Positions 28,467 through 36,658 of a stretch of 64,000 nt of DNA are shown one piece after another; position 1 is the stretch's first letter; the number at the start of each line of letters is the position of its first letter. The DNA comes from Planotetraspora sp. A-T 1434 (GTDB taxonomy: Bacteria; Actinomycetota; Actinomycetes; Streptosporangiales; Streptosporangiaceae), in assembly GCF_025420585.1 (NCBI RefSeq), contig NZ_JAOEGB010000001.1:496001-560000 (forward strand). The letters are read 5' to 3'. The translations under genes and the position numbers were made by a program. The notes beneath the pieces are model-generated. The model was not told the origin of the DNA. It saw nothing but the letters and a program-made list of their open reading frames with translations, and did no database searches.

Positions 28467-29009
28467 GTGAGGGCTATGGTCGCGGCAGCGAGCCGCAGTG
28501 AGACGCACAGTTTCAGCAAGGACAACCAGGAGGCCATCCGGCTGCTCGCCGGCCTCGGAGTCGAGGGAGACGCCCACCTCGGTGTGACGGTCAAGCACCG
28601 ATCCCGGGTGGCGCGCGACCCCAGCCAGCCCAACCTGCGGCAGGTGCACCTGATTCACGACGAGCTGTACGACGAGCTGCGCGCCGGAGGCTTCGCCGTA
28701 CAGGCCGGGAACCTGGGGGAGAACGTCACGACGCGTGGTGTCGACCTGCTCGGTCTGCCGACGGGCGCCCTTCTGCGCCTGGGGGACGAGGCCGTGGTCG
28801 AGATCACGGGGCTGCGCAACCCGTGCGTTCAGATCGACGGCTTCCAGGACGGACTGCTCAAGGCGGTGCTCGATCGGGACGAGCACGGCGAGGTCGTCAG
28901 GAAGGCCGGGATCATGGGGATCGTCCTCGCCGGCGGTCAGGTGCGGCCAGGAGACCGGATCCGCGTCGAGCTCCCGGCCGGTCCTCATCGCCGGCTCGAA
29001 AGGGTGTGA
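28467..29009 (+). CDS. MOSC-domain protein
   Basis: A 180-residue MOSC (molybdenum cofactor sulfurase C-terminal) domain protein. Members bind sulfur-carrying molybdenum cofactor or reduce N-hydroxylated substrates. GLGVEGDAH, GNLGENVTT and the conserved Cys in RNPCVQIDGF are visible. The TAGGCT box at 28455-28460 ends 6 bases before GTG 28467, supporting that start as leaderless. No molybdenum-enzyme gene is nearby, so the partner is unknown. Confidence 0.85.
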   Translation: MRAMVAAASRSETHSFSKDNQEAIRLLAGLGVEGDAHLGVTVKHRSRVARDPSQPNLRQVHLIHDELYDELRAGGFAVQAGNLGENVTTRGVDLLGLPTGALLRLGDEAVVEITGLRNPCVQIDGFQDGLLKAVLDRDEHGEVVRKAGIMGIVLAGGQVRPGDRIRVELPAGPHRRLERV

Positions 29010-29178
29010 TGACCCGGGAGCCGTTCGCCCCGTCCACCACGGCCAACCGGTGGTTGCCGGCCGGCTGACGGGGACGCACTACCGGAAAGTCGGGGCCTCG
29101 GGGGTTGCCCGAACCCGGATGTCCGCCAAGACCGGCTATTCATTCGGCACTCGACCCTGTCCGCACTAGTCTGCTCCG

Positions 29179-31362
29179 GTGAGCACAGAGCGCCGTCTGG
29201 CCGACTGGTTGAAGTCGAGGACTCCCGAGCAGCTCAGCCTGATCCTTGCCCGAGCCGGGATTGTCCAAGGTGAGGTGGCCCCTCGGGACTACGCGCGGTT
29301 TCTGCTTCAATACCACTTCGCGACCTCGCTTATCGGGTTCTGTACGCTCCCGCAGACCCAGGCGCTGTCGGCGATCGCCTGGCTCGCCGAGCGGGAACAC
29401 GGTTCGCTTGACGGCGCGTACTGGCGGCCCGACGATCCTGAGGGCCGAGCGGTGCCTCGCACTCAGGTGCTGGACCTGCTGGCCGGAACCGACGCCGGCC
29501 TGCGGGCCGAGGCCGACGCGACCTTGGACGCGCTGGCCGATCTGGCGCTCGTGCTCCCGCCGCACGGCGACCAGGTGATCGTGCCGAACGCGGTCCACCT
29601 GCACCTGGCCGGCGGTGGGCTGGGCCGCCCCGCCGCGCAGCTCATCTCCGCCTACTTCAACGCCCCCGAGGTCCACAAGATCGCTGATGGGCTGGGCTTC
29701 CCGAAAGCCGCCGTAAGGGACGCCGCCGAGCGCAACGTGGTCGGGTTCCTGACCGATCCGGCCCGCCTACGCGGGCTGCTCGCCGGCGCGCCCGAATCGG
29801 TCCGGGAGTGGGCGGCCGTGATCGCTCGGCAGGGGTCACTGGTGCGCACCCATGCCTTCCAGTACGGCGGAGGCTACGGCTACAGCTCCAGCGGCAGGTT
29901 CACCTTCAGCCCTGGGGGCTCTGGCGACCCGGACAGCGACTGGCTGGCCGCCCGCGGCCTGCTGCTGCCCGCCGGTTCTCCCGACCTGGCCGAGCTTCCG
30001 CTCGAGGTGGCGGTGGCCGTCCTGGGCGGCCTTCGGTTCCCGTTCACCCCCGAGCCGCCCCAACCACCGGCGGACCTGCCTGCCGCCGACCGCGCCGAAG
30101 ATTCCGCCCACATCGCCGCGTCCACCGCGGCCTCCCAGATCGAGCGGGCGCTCGCCTCCTGCGACGCGCAACCCCTTAGCCTTCGCAAAGCGGGCGGAGT
30201 CGCGGTCCGCGACAGCAAACGCGTCGCCAAGGCGATCGGCGCCGACGACTCCGTGACCCGGCTCTGGCTCGACCTGTCGGCCCAGGCGGACCTGCTCGGC
30301 CTGCACGCCGAACCCGTCGAACGGCCCAAGGGCCATCGCGGCAAACTTCCCGAGCCGACCATCACGGTCCTGCCCACCACGGGCTACGACGCCTGGCTGC
30401 TCGGGGCTCCCGCGCGGCGGCTGGCCCCCATCATCGCCGCCTGGGCCACCGTGTCCGAGATCTTCACCTACTGGCCCGACCCCGACCAGACCGCGGTCGC
30501 GCTGACCGAGCCCAGCGACCCCGACGCGCCCGGTCTGCGGTACGCCCTGCTGGAAGCCCTCGCCGCGCTGCCGAAAGGCTGTGGCAGCGACGAGCGGACC
30601 ATGCCGTACTTGCTCGCCCGGGCCAACTGGCACCGGCCGCATTGCGTCGGCGAGGGCCCCGAGAGCATCGAACGCATCACGGCTACCCTCCGCGAAGCCG
30701 AACTCCTCGGCGTCGCCGCCCACGGCGCCCTCACCAGTGTCGGCCACACCGTGCTGGACCTGCTGCGGACCGGAGGGGCCTGGACGGCGCCCGAACCGGC
30801 GCTGACGAGCGCGCTGACCGGTATGCTCCCGCCCCCGCAGACCACGGCCTACTTCCAGGCGGACCTGACCGCCGTCGTCAGCGGCGCTCCGGACGTGGCG
30901 CTCGCCGCCCTCCTCGACGCCGCCGCCGCCCGCGAATCCGAAAGTCACGCCGTGGTCTGGCGGTTCAGCGCCGCCACCGTCCGGCACGCCCTCGACGCCG
31001 GACACGAGGCCGCGGACCTGCTCGCCCAGCTCGCATCGGTCGCCCAAGCACCGCTGCCGCAACCCCTCGAATACCTGATCAAAGACGCGGGCCGCACCCA
31101 CGGGCGGATGCGGGTGGTCCGCTCCGGCTGCTGTATCCGCTCTGAAGACGAAGCCCTGCTCGACGAGCTCGCCCGAGCCAAGGGGCTGCGCAAACTCGGT
31201 CTGCGGAAGATCGCCCCCACGGTCCTGATCAGCTCGGTGAGCGAGCAGGAGACCCTGTCCGGACTCCGCGCCGCGGGGTACACCCCGGCCCTGGAGGGCG
31301 AGACCGGCACCACCGTCGTTGAGAAGACCCCGCGACGTCGCGCGCCGGCGAGGAGAAGATAA
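29179..31362 (+). CDS. Helicase-associated (XPB/Ssl2-like) domain protein
   Basis: A 727-residue cytosolic protein of the actinobacterial family annotated as helicase-associated or helicase C-terminal domain protein. The region around residues 555-640 (FQADLTAVVSGAPD to LEYLIKDAGR) matches the Helicase_C_3 type module. No Walker A box or helicase motor motifs are present, so it is not itself a helicase. The N-terminal third looks like a helical winged-domain array. The TAGTCT box (29167-29172) ends 6 bases before the GTG, giving a leaderless start. Function is unknown, possibly linked to DNA repair. Confidence 0.8.
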   Translation: MSTERRLADWLKSRTPEQLSLILARAGIVQGEVAPRDYARFLLQYHFATSLIGFCTLPQTQALSAIAWLAEREHGSLDGAYWRPDDPEGRAVPRTQVLDLLAGTDAGLRAEADATLDALADLALVLPPHGDQVIVPNAVHLHLAGGGLGRPAAQLISAYFNAPEVHKIADGLGFPKAAVRDAAERNVVGFLTDPARLRGLLAGAPESVREWAAVIARQGSLVRTHAFQYGGGYGYSSSGRFTFSPGGSGDPDSDWLAARGLLLPAGSPDLAELPLEVAVAVLGGLRFPFTPEPPQPPADLPAADRAEDSAHIAASTAASQIERALASCDAQPLSLRKAGGVAVRDSKRVAKAIGADDSVTRLWLDLSAQADLLGLHAEPVERPKGHRGKLPEPTITVLPTTGYDAWLLGAPARRLAPIIAAWATVSEIFTYWPDPDQTAVALTEPSDPDAPGLRYALLEALAALPKGCGSDERTMPYLLARANWHRPHCVGEGPESIERITATLREAELLGVAAHGALTSVGHTVLDLLRTGGAWTAPEPALTSALTGMLPPPQTTAYFQADLTAVVSGAPDVALAALLDAAAARESESHAVVWRFSAATVRHALDAGHEAADLLAQLASVAQAPLPQPLEYLIKDAGRTHGRMRVVRSGCCIRSEDEALLDELARAKGLRKLGLRKIAPTVLISSVSEQETLSGLRAAGYTPALEGETGTTVVEKTPRRRAPARRR

Positions 31363-31435
31363 GCCCGTCCGGAAGCCGGGCAGATATGCCGGCGGGTCCA
31401 GGGCGGGCGAGGCCGACGATCACGCCGATTCCGCG

Positions 31436-31582
31436 CCGTCGCCGATACGAACGCGAGTATCGGCCTGCCACCCGTCGCCGGTACGAATGCGGTTATCGGC
31501 CTGCCGCGCCGTCGCCGGTACGAACGCGGTTATCGGCCTGCCGCGCCGTCGCCGGTGCGAATGCGGGTTGTCGGCTTTCCGC
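31436..31582. repeat. 36-37-bp tandem repeat, four copies, each with an inverted repeat
   Basis: Copies start with CCGTCGCCG at 31436, 31472, 31509 and 31546. Copy 1 contains the perfect pair GCCGATAC/GTATCGGC around 8 bases; the others keep GCCGGTAC/GGTTATCGGC with small changes. The array sits in a 392-base gap between convergent genes and may form transcript hairpins. Confidence 0.85.
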
Positions 31583-31639
31583 ACCGGACGCCGCGGCGTA
31601 ACCCCCGAAGACAACGCCGGAGGCAGCCCGGGGAGAGGA

Positions 31640-31690
31640 CCCCCCAACGCAACCCCCCAACGCAACCCCCCAACGCGACCCCCCAAGACG
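31640..31690. repeat. 13-bp tandem repeat
   Basis: Unit CCCCCAACGCAAC, about three and a half copies, in the same convergent gap. Nothing else is recognised between 31583 and the gene end at 31755. Confidence 0.8.
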
Positions 31691-31754
31691 ACCCGCAAAG
31701 AGAACTGCGAAGGGACCCGGAGAACTTACGCCGCGGACCGGCTAGGGGATGGGA

Positions 31755-32129
31755 TCAGTGCAGGTGGCCGGGGCCGTCGTGGGGGTGGTCGTGGTCGTGC
31801 TCGTGGTCGTGCTCGTCCTCACCCTCGTCCTCCAGGATGCCGTCGGACGGCTCGACGCCGAGCATGGCCTCCCTGGGCTCCACCTCTTCGACATGGTCGA
31901 CCAGCGCCAGCACGTGATCGGGCTCGATCAGCCACTGCAGGGCCGCCGCGCCCGTGTCATCGGAGTTGACCAGCTCGATCTGCTCCCGGCGCTCGTCCTC
32001 GTCCAACTCCGTCTGGGGGTCGCGGATCTCCGCCAGCGCCGCCGCCTGCAGGGCGTTCACGTCGAGAACCTCGACCACCAGGTCCACGGTGAGGCGCAGA
32101 TAGCGTCCGGTATCCGTTTCATCGCTCAT
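31755..32129 (-). CDS. Small acidic protein with His/Asp-rich tail
   Basis: A 124-residue protein with an alpha/beta body (about 1-85, YLRLTVDLVVEVLDVNALQ) and a very acidic C-terminus. The tail ends in alternating His and Asp (EDEHDHEHDHDHPHDG), a likely binding site for divalent metals such as nickel, zinc or cobalt. The ATG at 32129 has AGGA about 8 bases upstream. It begins 24 bases after the ung stop codon, so the two probably form one transcript. I do not recognise the body domain. Confidence 0.75.
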   Translation of the reverse strand: MSDETDTGRYLRLTVDLVVEVLDVNALQAAALAEIRDPQTELDEDERREQIELVNSDDTGAAALQWLIEPDHVLALVDHVEEVEPREAMLGVEPSDGILEDEGEDEHDHEHDHDHPHDGPGHLH

Positions 32130-32152
32130 GGTGGTGATCCTATCGGCAGCCG

Positions 32153-32830
32153 TCAGGGCAGCTTCCACTCAACGGGGGTGGCGCCCTGCTCCTCCAGCAG
32201 TTGGTTGGCTCTGCTGAACGGGCGGGAGCCGAAGAAGCCGCTGCGCGCGGACAGGGGACTGGGGTGGGCCGACTCGATGCACGGGACCTGCCCCAGCATG
32301 GGCCGCAGGTTGCGGGCGTCGCGGCCCCAGAGGATCGCCACCAGCGGGCCGCCGCGGGAGACGAGCGCCTTGATGGCCTGCTCGGTGACCTCCTCCCAGC
32401 CCTTGCCACGGTGGGAGGCGGGCTTGCCCGGCATCACCGTCAGCACCCTGTTGAGCAGCAGCACACCCTGTTCGGTCCACGGGGTGAGGTCGCCGTTGGC
32501 CGGCGCGGGGTGGCCGAGGTCGGCCATGTACTCCTTGTAGATGTTGACCAGGCTCCCCGGCAGCGGCCGCACATCCGGGGCGACGGAGAAGCTCAGCCCC
32601 ACCGGATGCCCCGGTGTCGGGTAGGGATCCTGTCCGACGATCAGCACCCGGACCTCGCTGAGAGGCTGCTGGAACGCGCGGAGTACGTTGGCCCCGGCGG
32701 GAAGGTACTGCCGACCTTCCGCGATCTCCTGCCGGAGGAACTCGCCCATGGCGGTGATCCGCCCGGCGACGGGTTCGAGGGCCTCGGCCCATCCGGCTTC
32801 GACGATTTCGTGCAACGGACGCCCTGACAT
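32153..32830 (-). CDS. ung: Uracil-DNA glycosylase
   Basis: Family-1 uracil-DNA glycosylase of 225 residues that removes uracil from DNA to start base-excision repair. The water-activating Asp68 lies in [17 protein letters not shown] and the DNA minor-groove loop is HPSPLS near residue 189. [10 protein letters not shown] and VAILWG further fit the family. The ATG at 32830 gives the normal N-terminus. A TAGAGT box 8 bases upstream suggests a nearly leaderless start. The His-tailed gene follows closely. Confidence 0.95.
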   Translation of the reverse strand: MSGRPLHEIVEAGWAEALEPVAGRITAMGEFLRQEIAEGRQYLPAGANVLRAFQQPLSEVRVLIVGQDPYPTPGHPVGLSFSVAPDVRPLPGSLVNIYKEYMADLGHPAPANGDLTPWTEQGVLLLNRVLTVMPGKPASHRGKGWEEVTEQAIKALVSRGGPLVAILWGRDARNLRPMLGQVPCIESAHPSPLSARSGFFGSRPFSRANQLLEEQGATPVEWKLP

Positions 32831-32889
32831 GGGTGCGCACTCTATCGGCTTTCGCGGTCCGGTACGGCTTCCGCCGGACAAACAGAGAA

Positions 32890-32924
32890 CGGATGCCCGC
32901 CTACCCCCGTGAAGCGGGCATCCG
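32890..32924. terminator. Hairpin with twin at 32991 (copy 1)
   Basis: CGGATGCCCGC pairs perfectly with GCGGGCATCCG across a 13-base loop containing CCCCCGTGAA. It lies upstream of ung on the opposite side and shares arms and loop with the next hairpin. Confidence 0.65.
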
Positions 32925-32990
32925 AGTCCTTTATGACACCTCCGATTAGAGGACACCGGGGGCGCCAGCCCTACAGAATGGTGCTTAGTC

Positions 32991-33027
32991 CGGATGCGCG
33001 CTTTTTCCCCCGTGAAGCGCGCATCCG
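32991..33027 (-). terminator. Hairpin with twin at 32890 (copy 2), after the ABC importer operon
   Basis: CGGATGCGCGC pairs perfectly with GCGCGCATCCG across a 15-base loop that also has CCCCCGTGAA. It lies 17 bases beyond the stop of the last permease gene, so it probably ends that minus-strand transcript. Compared with copy 1, one C-G pair is replaced by G-C on both arms, a compensatory change. Confidence 0.7.
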
Positions 33028-33043
33028 GACGCCACCTCGGCGG

Positions 33044-33931
33044 CTATTTCACCGAGCCCGCGAGCAGACCCTGGACGAAGTACCGCTGGAAAGCGAAGAA
33101 GAGGACCAGCGGGATGATGAGCGACAAAAAGGCACCGGGCGCGAGGATGTCCACGTTGGTGCCGAACTGCCGCATCTGGGATTGCAACGCCTTGGTCATC
33201 GGCTGGTTCGAGGTGTCGGCGAAGACCAGGGCGACGAGCAGGTCGTTCCAGACCCACAGGAACTGGAAGATGCCGAGCGACGCGATCGCGGGCTTGGCCA
33301 GCGGGAACACCACGGTGGCGAAGATCCGCCACTCGGGCGCCCCGTCCATGCGCGCCGCCTCCAGCAGCTCCCTGGGGATGCCCACGAAGAAGTTGCGCAG
33401 CAGGAAGATGGCGAACGGCAGGCCGAACGCCACATGGAACAGCACAACTCCGGGGATCGAGCCAAATATCCCGAAGAATCCGTAGAGCTTGGCGATCGGG
33501 ATGAGCGCGATCTGGATGGGCACCACGAGCAGGGCGATGACCACGAGGAACACGGCGTCCCTGCCGGGGAACTCGATCCAGGCGAAGGCGTACGCCGCCA
33601 TCGCCGCGATGCCGATGACCAGCACCGTCGCCGGCACCGTGATGAGCACGGTGTTCCAGAACGACGAACTGAACCCGGACGCCAGCAGGTTCGAGTAGTT
33701 CTCGAAGGTGATCTGCGCCGGCTTGGTGAAGAGGGTCCACCAGCCGGAGGAGTTGTTCTCGGTCTCGCCGCGTAACGAAACCACGAGCAGCCCCAGCGTC
33801 GGCACCAGCCAGAACACCGCCACGAGGACCAGGAAGACCTGGATCGCGCCACCGCCGAGCCGGTCCACGACGCGGCCGAAGACGCCGCGCTTGATGGCTT
33901 CCGCATGCCGCGGTTCAGCCAGGGTTGTCAT
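33044..33931 (-). CDS. Sugar ABC transporter permease (AglG/MalG-like)
   Basis: Inner-membrane permease of 295 residues, CUT1 (carbohydrate uptake) family. There are about six membrane segments, and the EAA loop (EAARMDGAPEWRIFATVVFPLAKPA, here split by position 190-214) contacts the ATPase. The ATG at 33931 is preceded by AGGAGGG and overlaps the stop of the upstream permease gene by 4 bases (ATGA type). The last gene of an SBP-SBP-permease-permease operon lacking an ATPase, it should use a shared MsiK-type ATPase. Closest resemblance is to alpha-glucoside AglG proteins. Confidence 0.9.
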   Translation of the reverse strand: MTTLAEPRHAEAIKRGVFGRVVDRLGGGAIQVFLVLVAVFWLVPTLGLLVVSLRGETENNSSGWWTLFTKPAQITFENYSNLLASGFSSSFWNTVLITVPATVLVIGIAAMAAYAFAWIEFPGRDAVFLVVIALLVVPIQIALIPIAKLYGFFGIFGSIPGVVLFHVAFGLPFAIFLLRNFFVGIPRELLEAARMDGAPEWRIFATVVFPLAKPAIASLGIFQFLWVWNDLLVALVFADTSNQPMTKALQSQMRQFGTNVDILAPGAFLSLIIPLVLFFAFQRYFVQGLLAGSVK

Positions 33932-35334
33932 CGCTCGTCCCTCCTGAACCGGCGGATGTTGAAGATCATGAACGGCAGCACCAGCAACAGCAGGAAGATC
34001 GCCAGAGCGCTTCCCATGCCCTGGTTGCCGCCGCCGCCGAAGGACACCCGCCACATCTCCAGAGCGATCACGTTGGCCTGTGGCTGCACGGAGCCCGGCG
34101 CGATGATGAACACCAGGTCGAAGACCTTGAGCACGTTGATGACCATCGTGACGAAGACGACGAGCAGGACGGGCGCCAGCAGCGGCACGGTGATCCGGCG
34201 GAACACCTGCCACTCGGTCGCGCCGTCGATTCTGGCCGCCTCCAGCGCGTCACGCGGGATCGCCGACAGCCCGGCCGCGATCAGCACCATCGCGAATCCG
34301 GCCCACACCCAGATGTACGCGCCGATGATGGCCGGCGTGATGAGGGCCGGACCGAGCCAGGTCACCCCGTTGAAGGGCGCCGTGAAGTTCGACTGCGGGA
34401 GCCGTACGACATAGGAGCCCGCGGGGAGGGCGGAGAAGTGGAAGGTGCCGTCGGTGGCCGTCTCGGTGGTGGCCTTGACCGCACCGCCCGAGAGCGCCTC
34501 GACGGTGATCCCGGCGAGGCCCTTCTCCTGCGGGTCGATCTGGTTGAGCGTGCCGCCGCCGCCACGGACGACATCCAGCCAGACCGTGCCGCTGAGCCCG
34601 TCGCCGCGTCCGTCGCCGGGGGCGGCCTTGGCGGGGGAGGCGTCCTTGAGCAGATCGGGCTTGAGGCCCACGAGCGGGATGAGCACCGGCTGCCCGGCCT
34701 GCGCCGGCTGCTTGGTCACCACGGCACCGCCTTGCACGGCCGCGGGCGCCTGGTCGTTCTCGCGCGGCCGGGCTCCCGGGTAGCCCTGGCTGGAGGAGAA
34801 CGTGTCGTGGACAACGGTGATCACCGCGTTGGCGACGCCCTTGTCCGGGTCCTGCTCGTAGACGAGCCGGAAGATGACCCCGGCCGCGAGGAGGGAGACC
34901 GCCATTGGCATGAACAGGATGAGCTTGAACGCGGTCGCCCACCGGATCCGCTCCGTCAGCACGGCGAAGATGAGGCCGAGCACGGTGACGATCAGCGGAG
35001 CCACCACGACCCAGATCACGTTGTTCCTGATCGTGGTCAGCGTCGAGGAGTCCGTGAAGATCGAGGCGTAGTTGTCCAGGCCGACGAAGTGGTCGCCGGT
35101 CGAGTCGTACAGGCTGCGGAAGATCGAGTAGACGATCGGGTAGATCACCCACGCGCCCAGCAGGAGCAGCGCGGGCAGCAGGAAGAGGATCGCCAGCTTG
35201 GGGGAAGGCCCGAGCCGGTGTCCGCCCCGGTCAGGGGCGGGGTCGGCGACGGGGGTGTCTGGCCGGCCGGAGGGGGCCCCGGCGGCGGGGAGATCGCCGC
35301 CGGGGGCCTGCGGGCCGTCTAACCGTTCGGTCAC
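33928..35334 (-). CDS. Sugar ABC transporter permease (AglF/MalF-like) with large inserted domain
   Basis: CUT1 permease of 468 residues, longer than the usual 290-330. After membrane segments near 48-70, 106-126 and 136-157 there is an insert of about 150 residues (about 177-327) that should face the cell exterior. It includes a Gly/Pro/Gln linker and a beta-sandwich-like module (about 248-318; GITVEALSG, TDGTFHFSALPAGSYVVRL) resembling CNA-B/carboxypeptidase regulatory-like domains. The C-terminal permease core resumes with the EAA loop (EAARIDGATEWQVFRRITV). GTG 35334 has AGGGA upstream. It lies between the AglE-like and AglG-like genes. Confidence 0.88.
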   Translation of the reverse strand: MTERLDGPQAPGGDLPAAGAPSGRPDTPVADPAPDRGGHRLGPSPKLAILFLLPALLLLGAWVIYPIVYSIFRSLYDSTGDHFVGLDNYASIFTDSSTLTTIRNNVIWVVVAPLIVTVLGLIFAVLTERIRWATAFKLILFMPMAVSLLAAGVIFRLVYEQDPDKGVANAVITVVHDTFSSSQGYPGARPRENDQAPAAVQGGAVVTKQPAQAGQPVLIPLVGLKPDLLKDASPAKAAPGDGRGDGLSGTVWLDVVRGGGGTLNQIDPQEKGLAGITVEALSGGAVKATTETATDGTFHFSALPAGSYVVRLPQSNFTAPFNGVTWLGPALITPAIIGAYIWVWAGFAMVLIAAGLSAIPRDALEAARIDGATEWQVFRRITVPLLAPVLLVVFVTMVINVLKVFDLVFIIAPGSVQPQANVIALEMWRVSFGGGGNQGMGSALAIFLLLLVLPFMIFNIRRFRRDER

Positions 35335-35345
35335 GGCCGTGTCCC

Positions 35346-36656
35346 TTACTTCTTGAAGGCCTTGGCGGCGTCCGCCTCGAGCTTCTGCTGGGCGCCCTTC
35401 ACGTCGGAGGGGTTGCGCAGGAAGTCCTGCAGGTCCTTCCACTCGCCCTTGCCGTCCGTGCCGCCGAAGGCGCTGGGCGCCAGGTCCGACATGTCGTACC
35501 GCACCGACTCGCCGGCCGAGATGATCGTCTGGGCCAGCTGCTTGGTCAGGTCACTCGGGTAGTTGTCGGGGGAGACGTTGCGGTTGGGGGAGAGGTAGCC
35601 GGGGGTCTTGGCCCAGACCTCGCCGCCCTCCTTCGAGGCGAGGAACTCCAGCAGCGCCATCGCGCCCTTGGAGTCCTTCAGGGCCACGCCGACGTCACCG
35701 CCCAGCACGACCGGCGCGGTGTCGCCCACCTTGGGGAACGGCATGATCTTGGCGTCTTCGCCGATCTTCGCGCCGGACTGGCCCACCGAAGCCGCGACGA
35801 AGTCGGCCTCGATCACCATCGCGGCCTTCTTCTGGCCGTAGACCTGGGTCACGCAGGTGGGGAAGTCGGTCTGCAGGGCGCCGCTCGAGCCGCCGAGCAG
35901 GAACTCCTTCTTGCCGAAGATCTGGGCCATCTTCTCGAGCGCGGTGGCGACGGAGGGGTCCGTCCAGGGGATCTCGTGCTTGGACAGCTTGTCGTAGTTG
36001 TCCGGCCCGGCCGTGGACAGGTAGACGTTCTCGAACAGGTCGGTGAGTGTCCACCCGGACGCCGCGCACAGGGCGAACGGCGCGGTGCCGGAGTCCGACA
36101 GCGTCTGGGCGGTCTTGGAGACCAGGTCGTCCCAGGTCGTGGCGGGCTGCGCCCCGGCGTCGTCGAACGCGCCCTGCCGGTACCAGATCAGCGACTTGTG
36201 CGCCGCCTTCACGAGCACGCCGTACACCTGGCCCTTGGCCGAGCCGAGCTCCTTCCAGTACGGCGTGTAGTTCTGGTCGATCTGCGCCTGGACCTCCGCC
36301 GACAGGGGCTTGAGCGCGTTCTGGTCCGCGTACTGCTGGACCAGGCCGGGCTGCGGGAGGATGGCGACGTCCGGCGGGTTGCCGCCCTGGATCCGCGGGC
36401 CGAGATAGGCGCCCGTGTCCTCACCGGTCGAGGCGTACGTCACGGTCGCGCCGGTCTTGGCTTGGAACGCCTTCAGCACCTTCTCGAAGTTGGCCTGCTC
36501 GTCGCCGGTCCACTTGGCCGCGACCTCGATCTTGACGCCGTCGAGTGGCTTGGCGGCGGGGGCGCTGCTGGATTTGGCCGGCTCGTTCGTCGAGTTGCCG
36601 CCGCAGGCCGCCGCGGCGAGGCCGAGGAACGCGACCATGATGGGGAGTTTTCGCAT
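35346..36656 (-). CDS. Sugar-binding lipoprotein (AglE-like)
   Basis: Extracellular solute-binding lipoprotein, 436 residues, of the CUT1 importer. The lipobox is LAAAAC (Cys18). The segments KWTGDEQANFEKVLKAFQAKTG, PPDVAILPQPGLVQQYADQ and GWTLTDLFENVYLSTAGPD closely follow alpha-glucoside-binding AglE proteins. The ATG at 36656 is preceded by GGAGGAT and starts 2 bases after the stop of the LpqY-like gene, so translation is coupled. The ligand is probably an alpha-glucoside such as maltose, sucrose or trehalose. Confidence 0.9.
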   Translation of the reverse strand: MRKLPIMVAFLGLAAAACGGNSTNEPAKSSSAPAAKPLDGVKIEVAAKWTGDEQANFEKVLKAFQAKTGATVTYASTGEDTGAYLGPRIQGGNPPDVAILPQPGLVQQYADQNALKPLSAEVQAQIDQNYTPYWKELGSAKGQVYGVLVKAAHKSLIWYRQGAFDDAGAQPATTWDDLVSKTAQTLSDSGTAPFALCAASGWTLTDLFENVYLSTAGPDNYDKLSKHEIPWTDPSVATALEKMAQIFGKKEFLLGGSSGALQTDFPTCVTQVYGQKKAAMVIEADFVAASVGQSGAKIGEDAKIMPFPKVGDTAPVVLGGDVGVALKDSKGAMALLEFLASKEGGEVWAKTPGYLSPNRNVSPDNYPSDLTKQLAQTIISAGESVRYDMSDLAPSAFGGTDGKGEWKDLQDFLRNPSDVKGAQQKLEADAAKAFKK

Positions 36657-36658
36657 AT

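Noticed and set aside
31420-31698. A 92-codon minus-strand frame in the convergent gap
   Set aside because: Its product simply translates the two tandem repeats and has no other feature of a gene.
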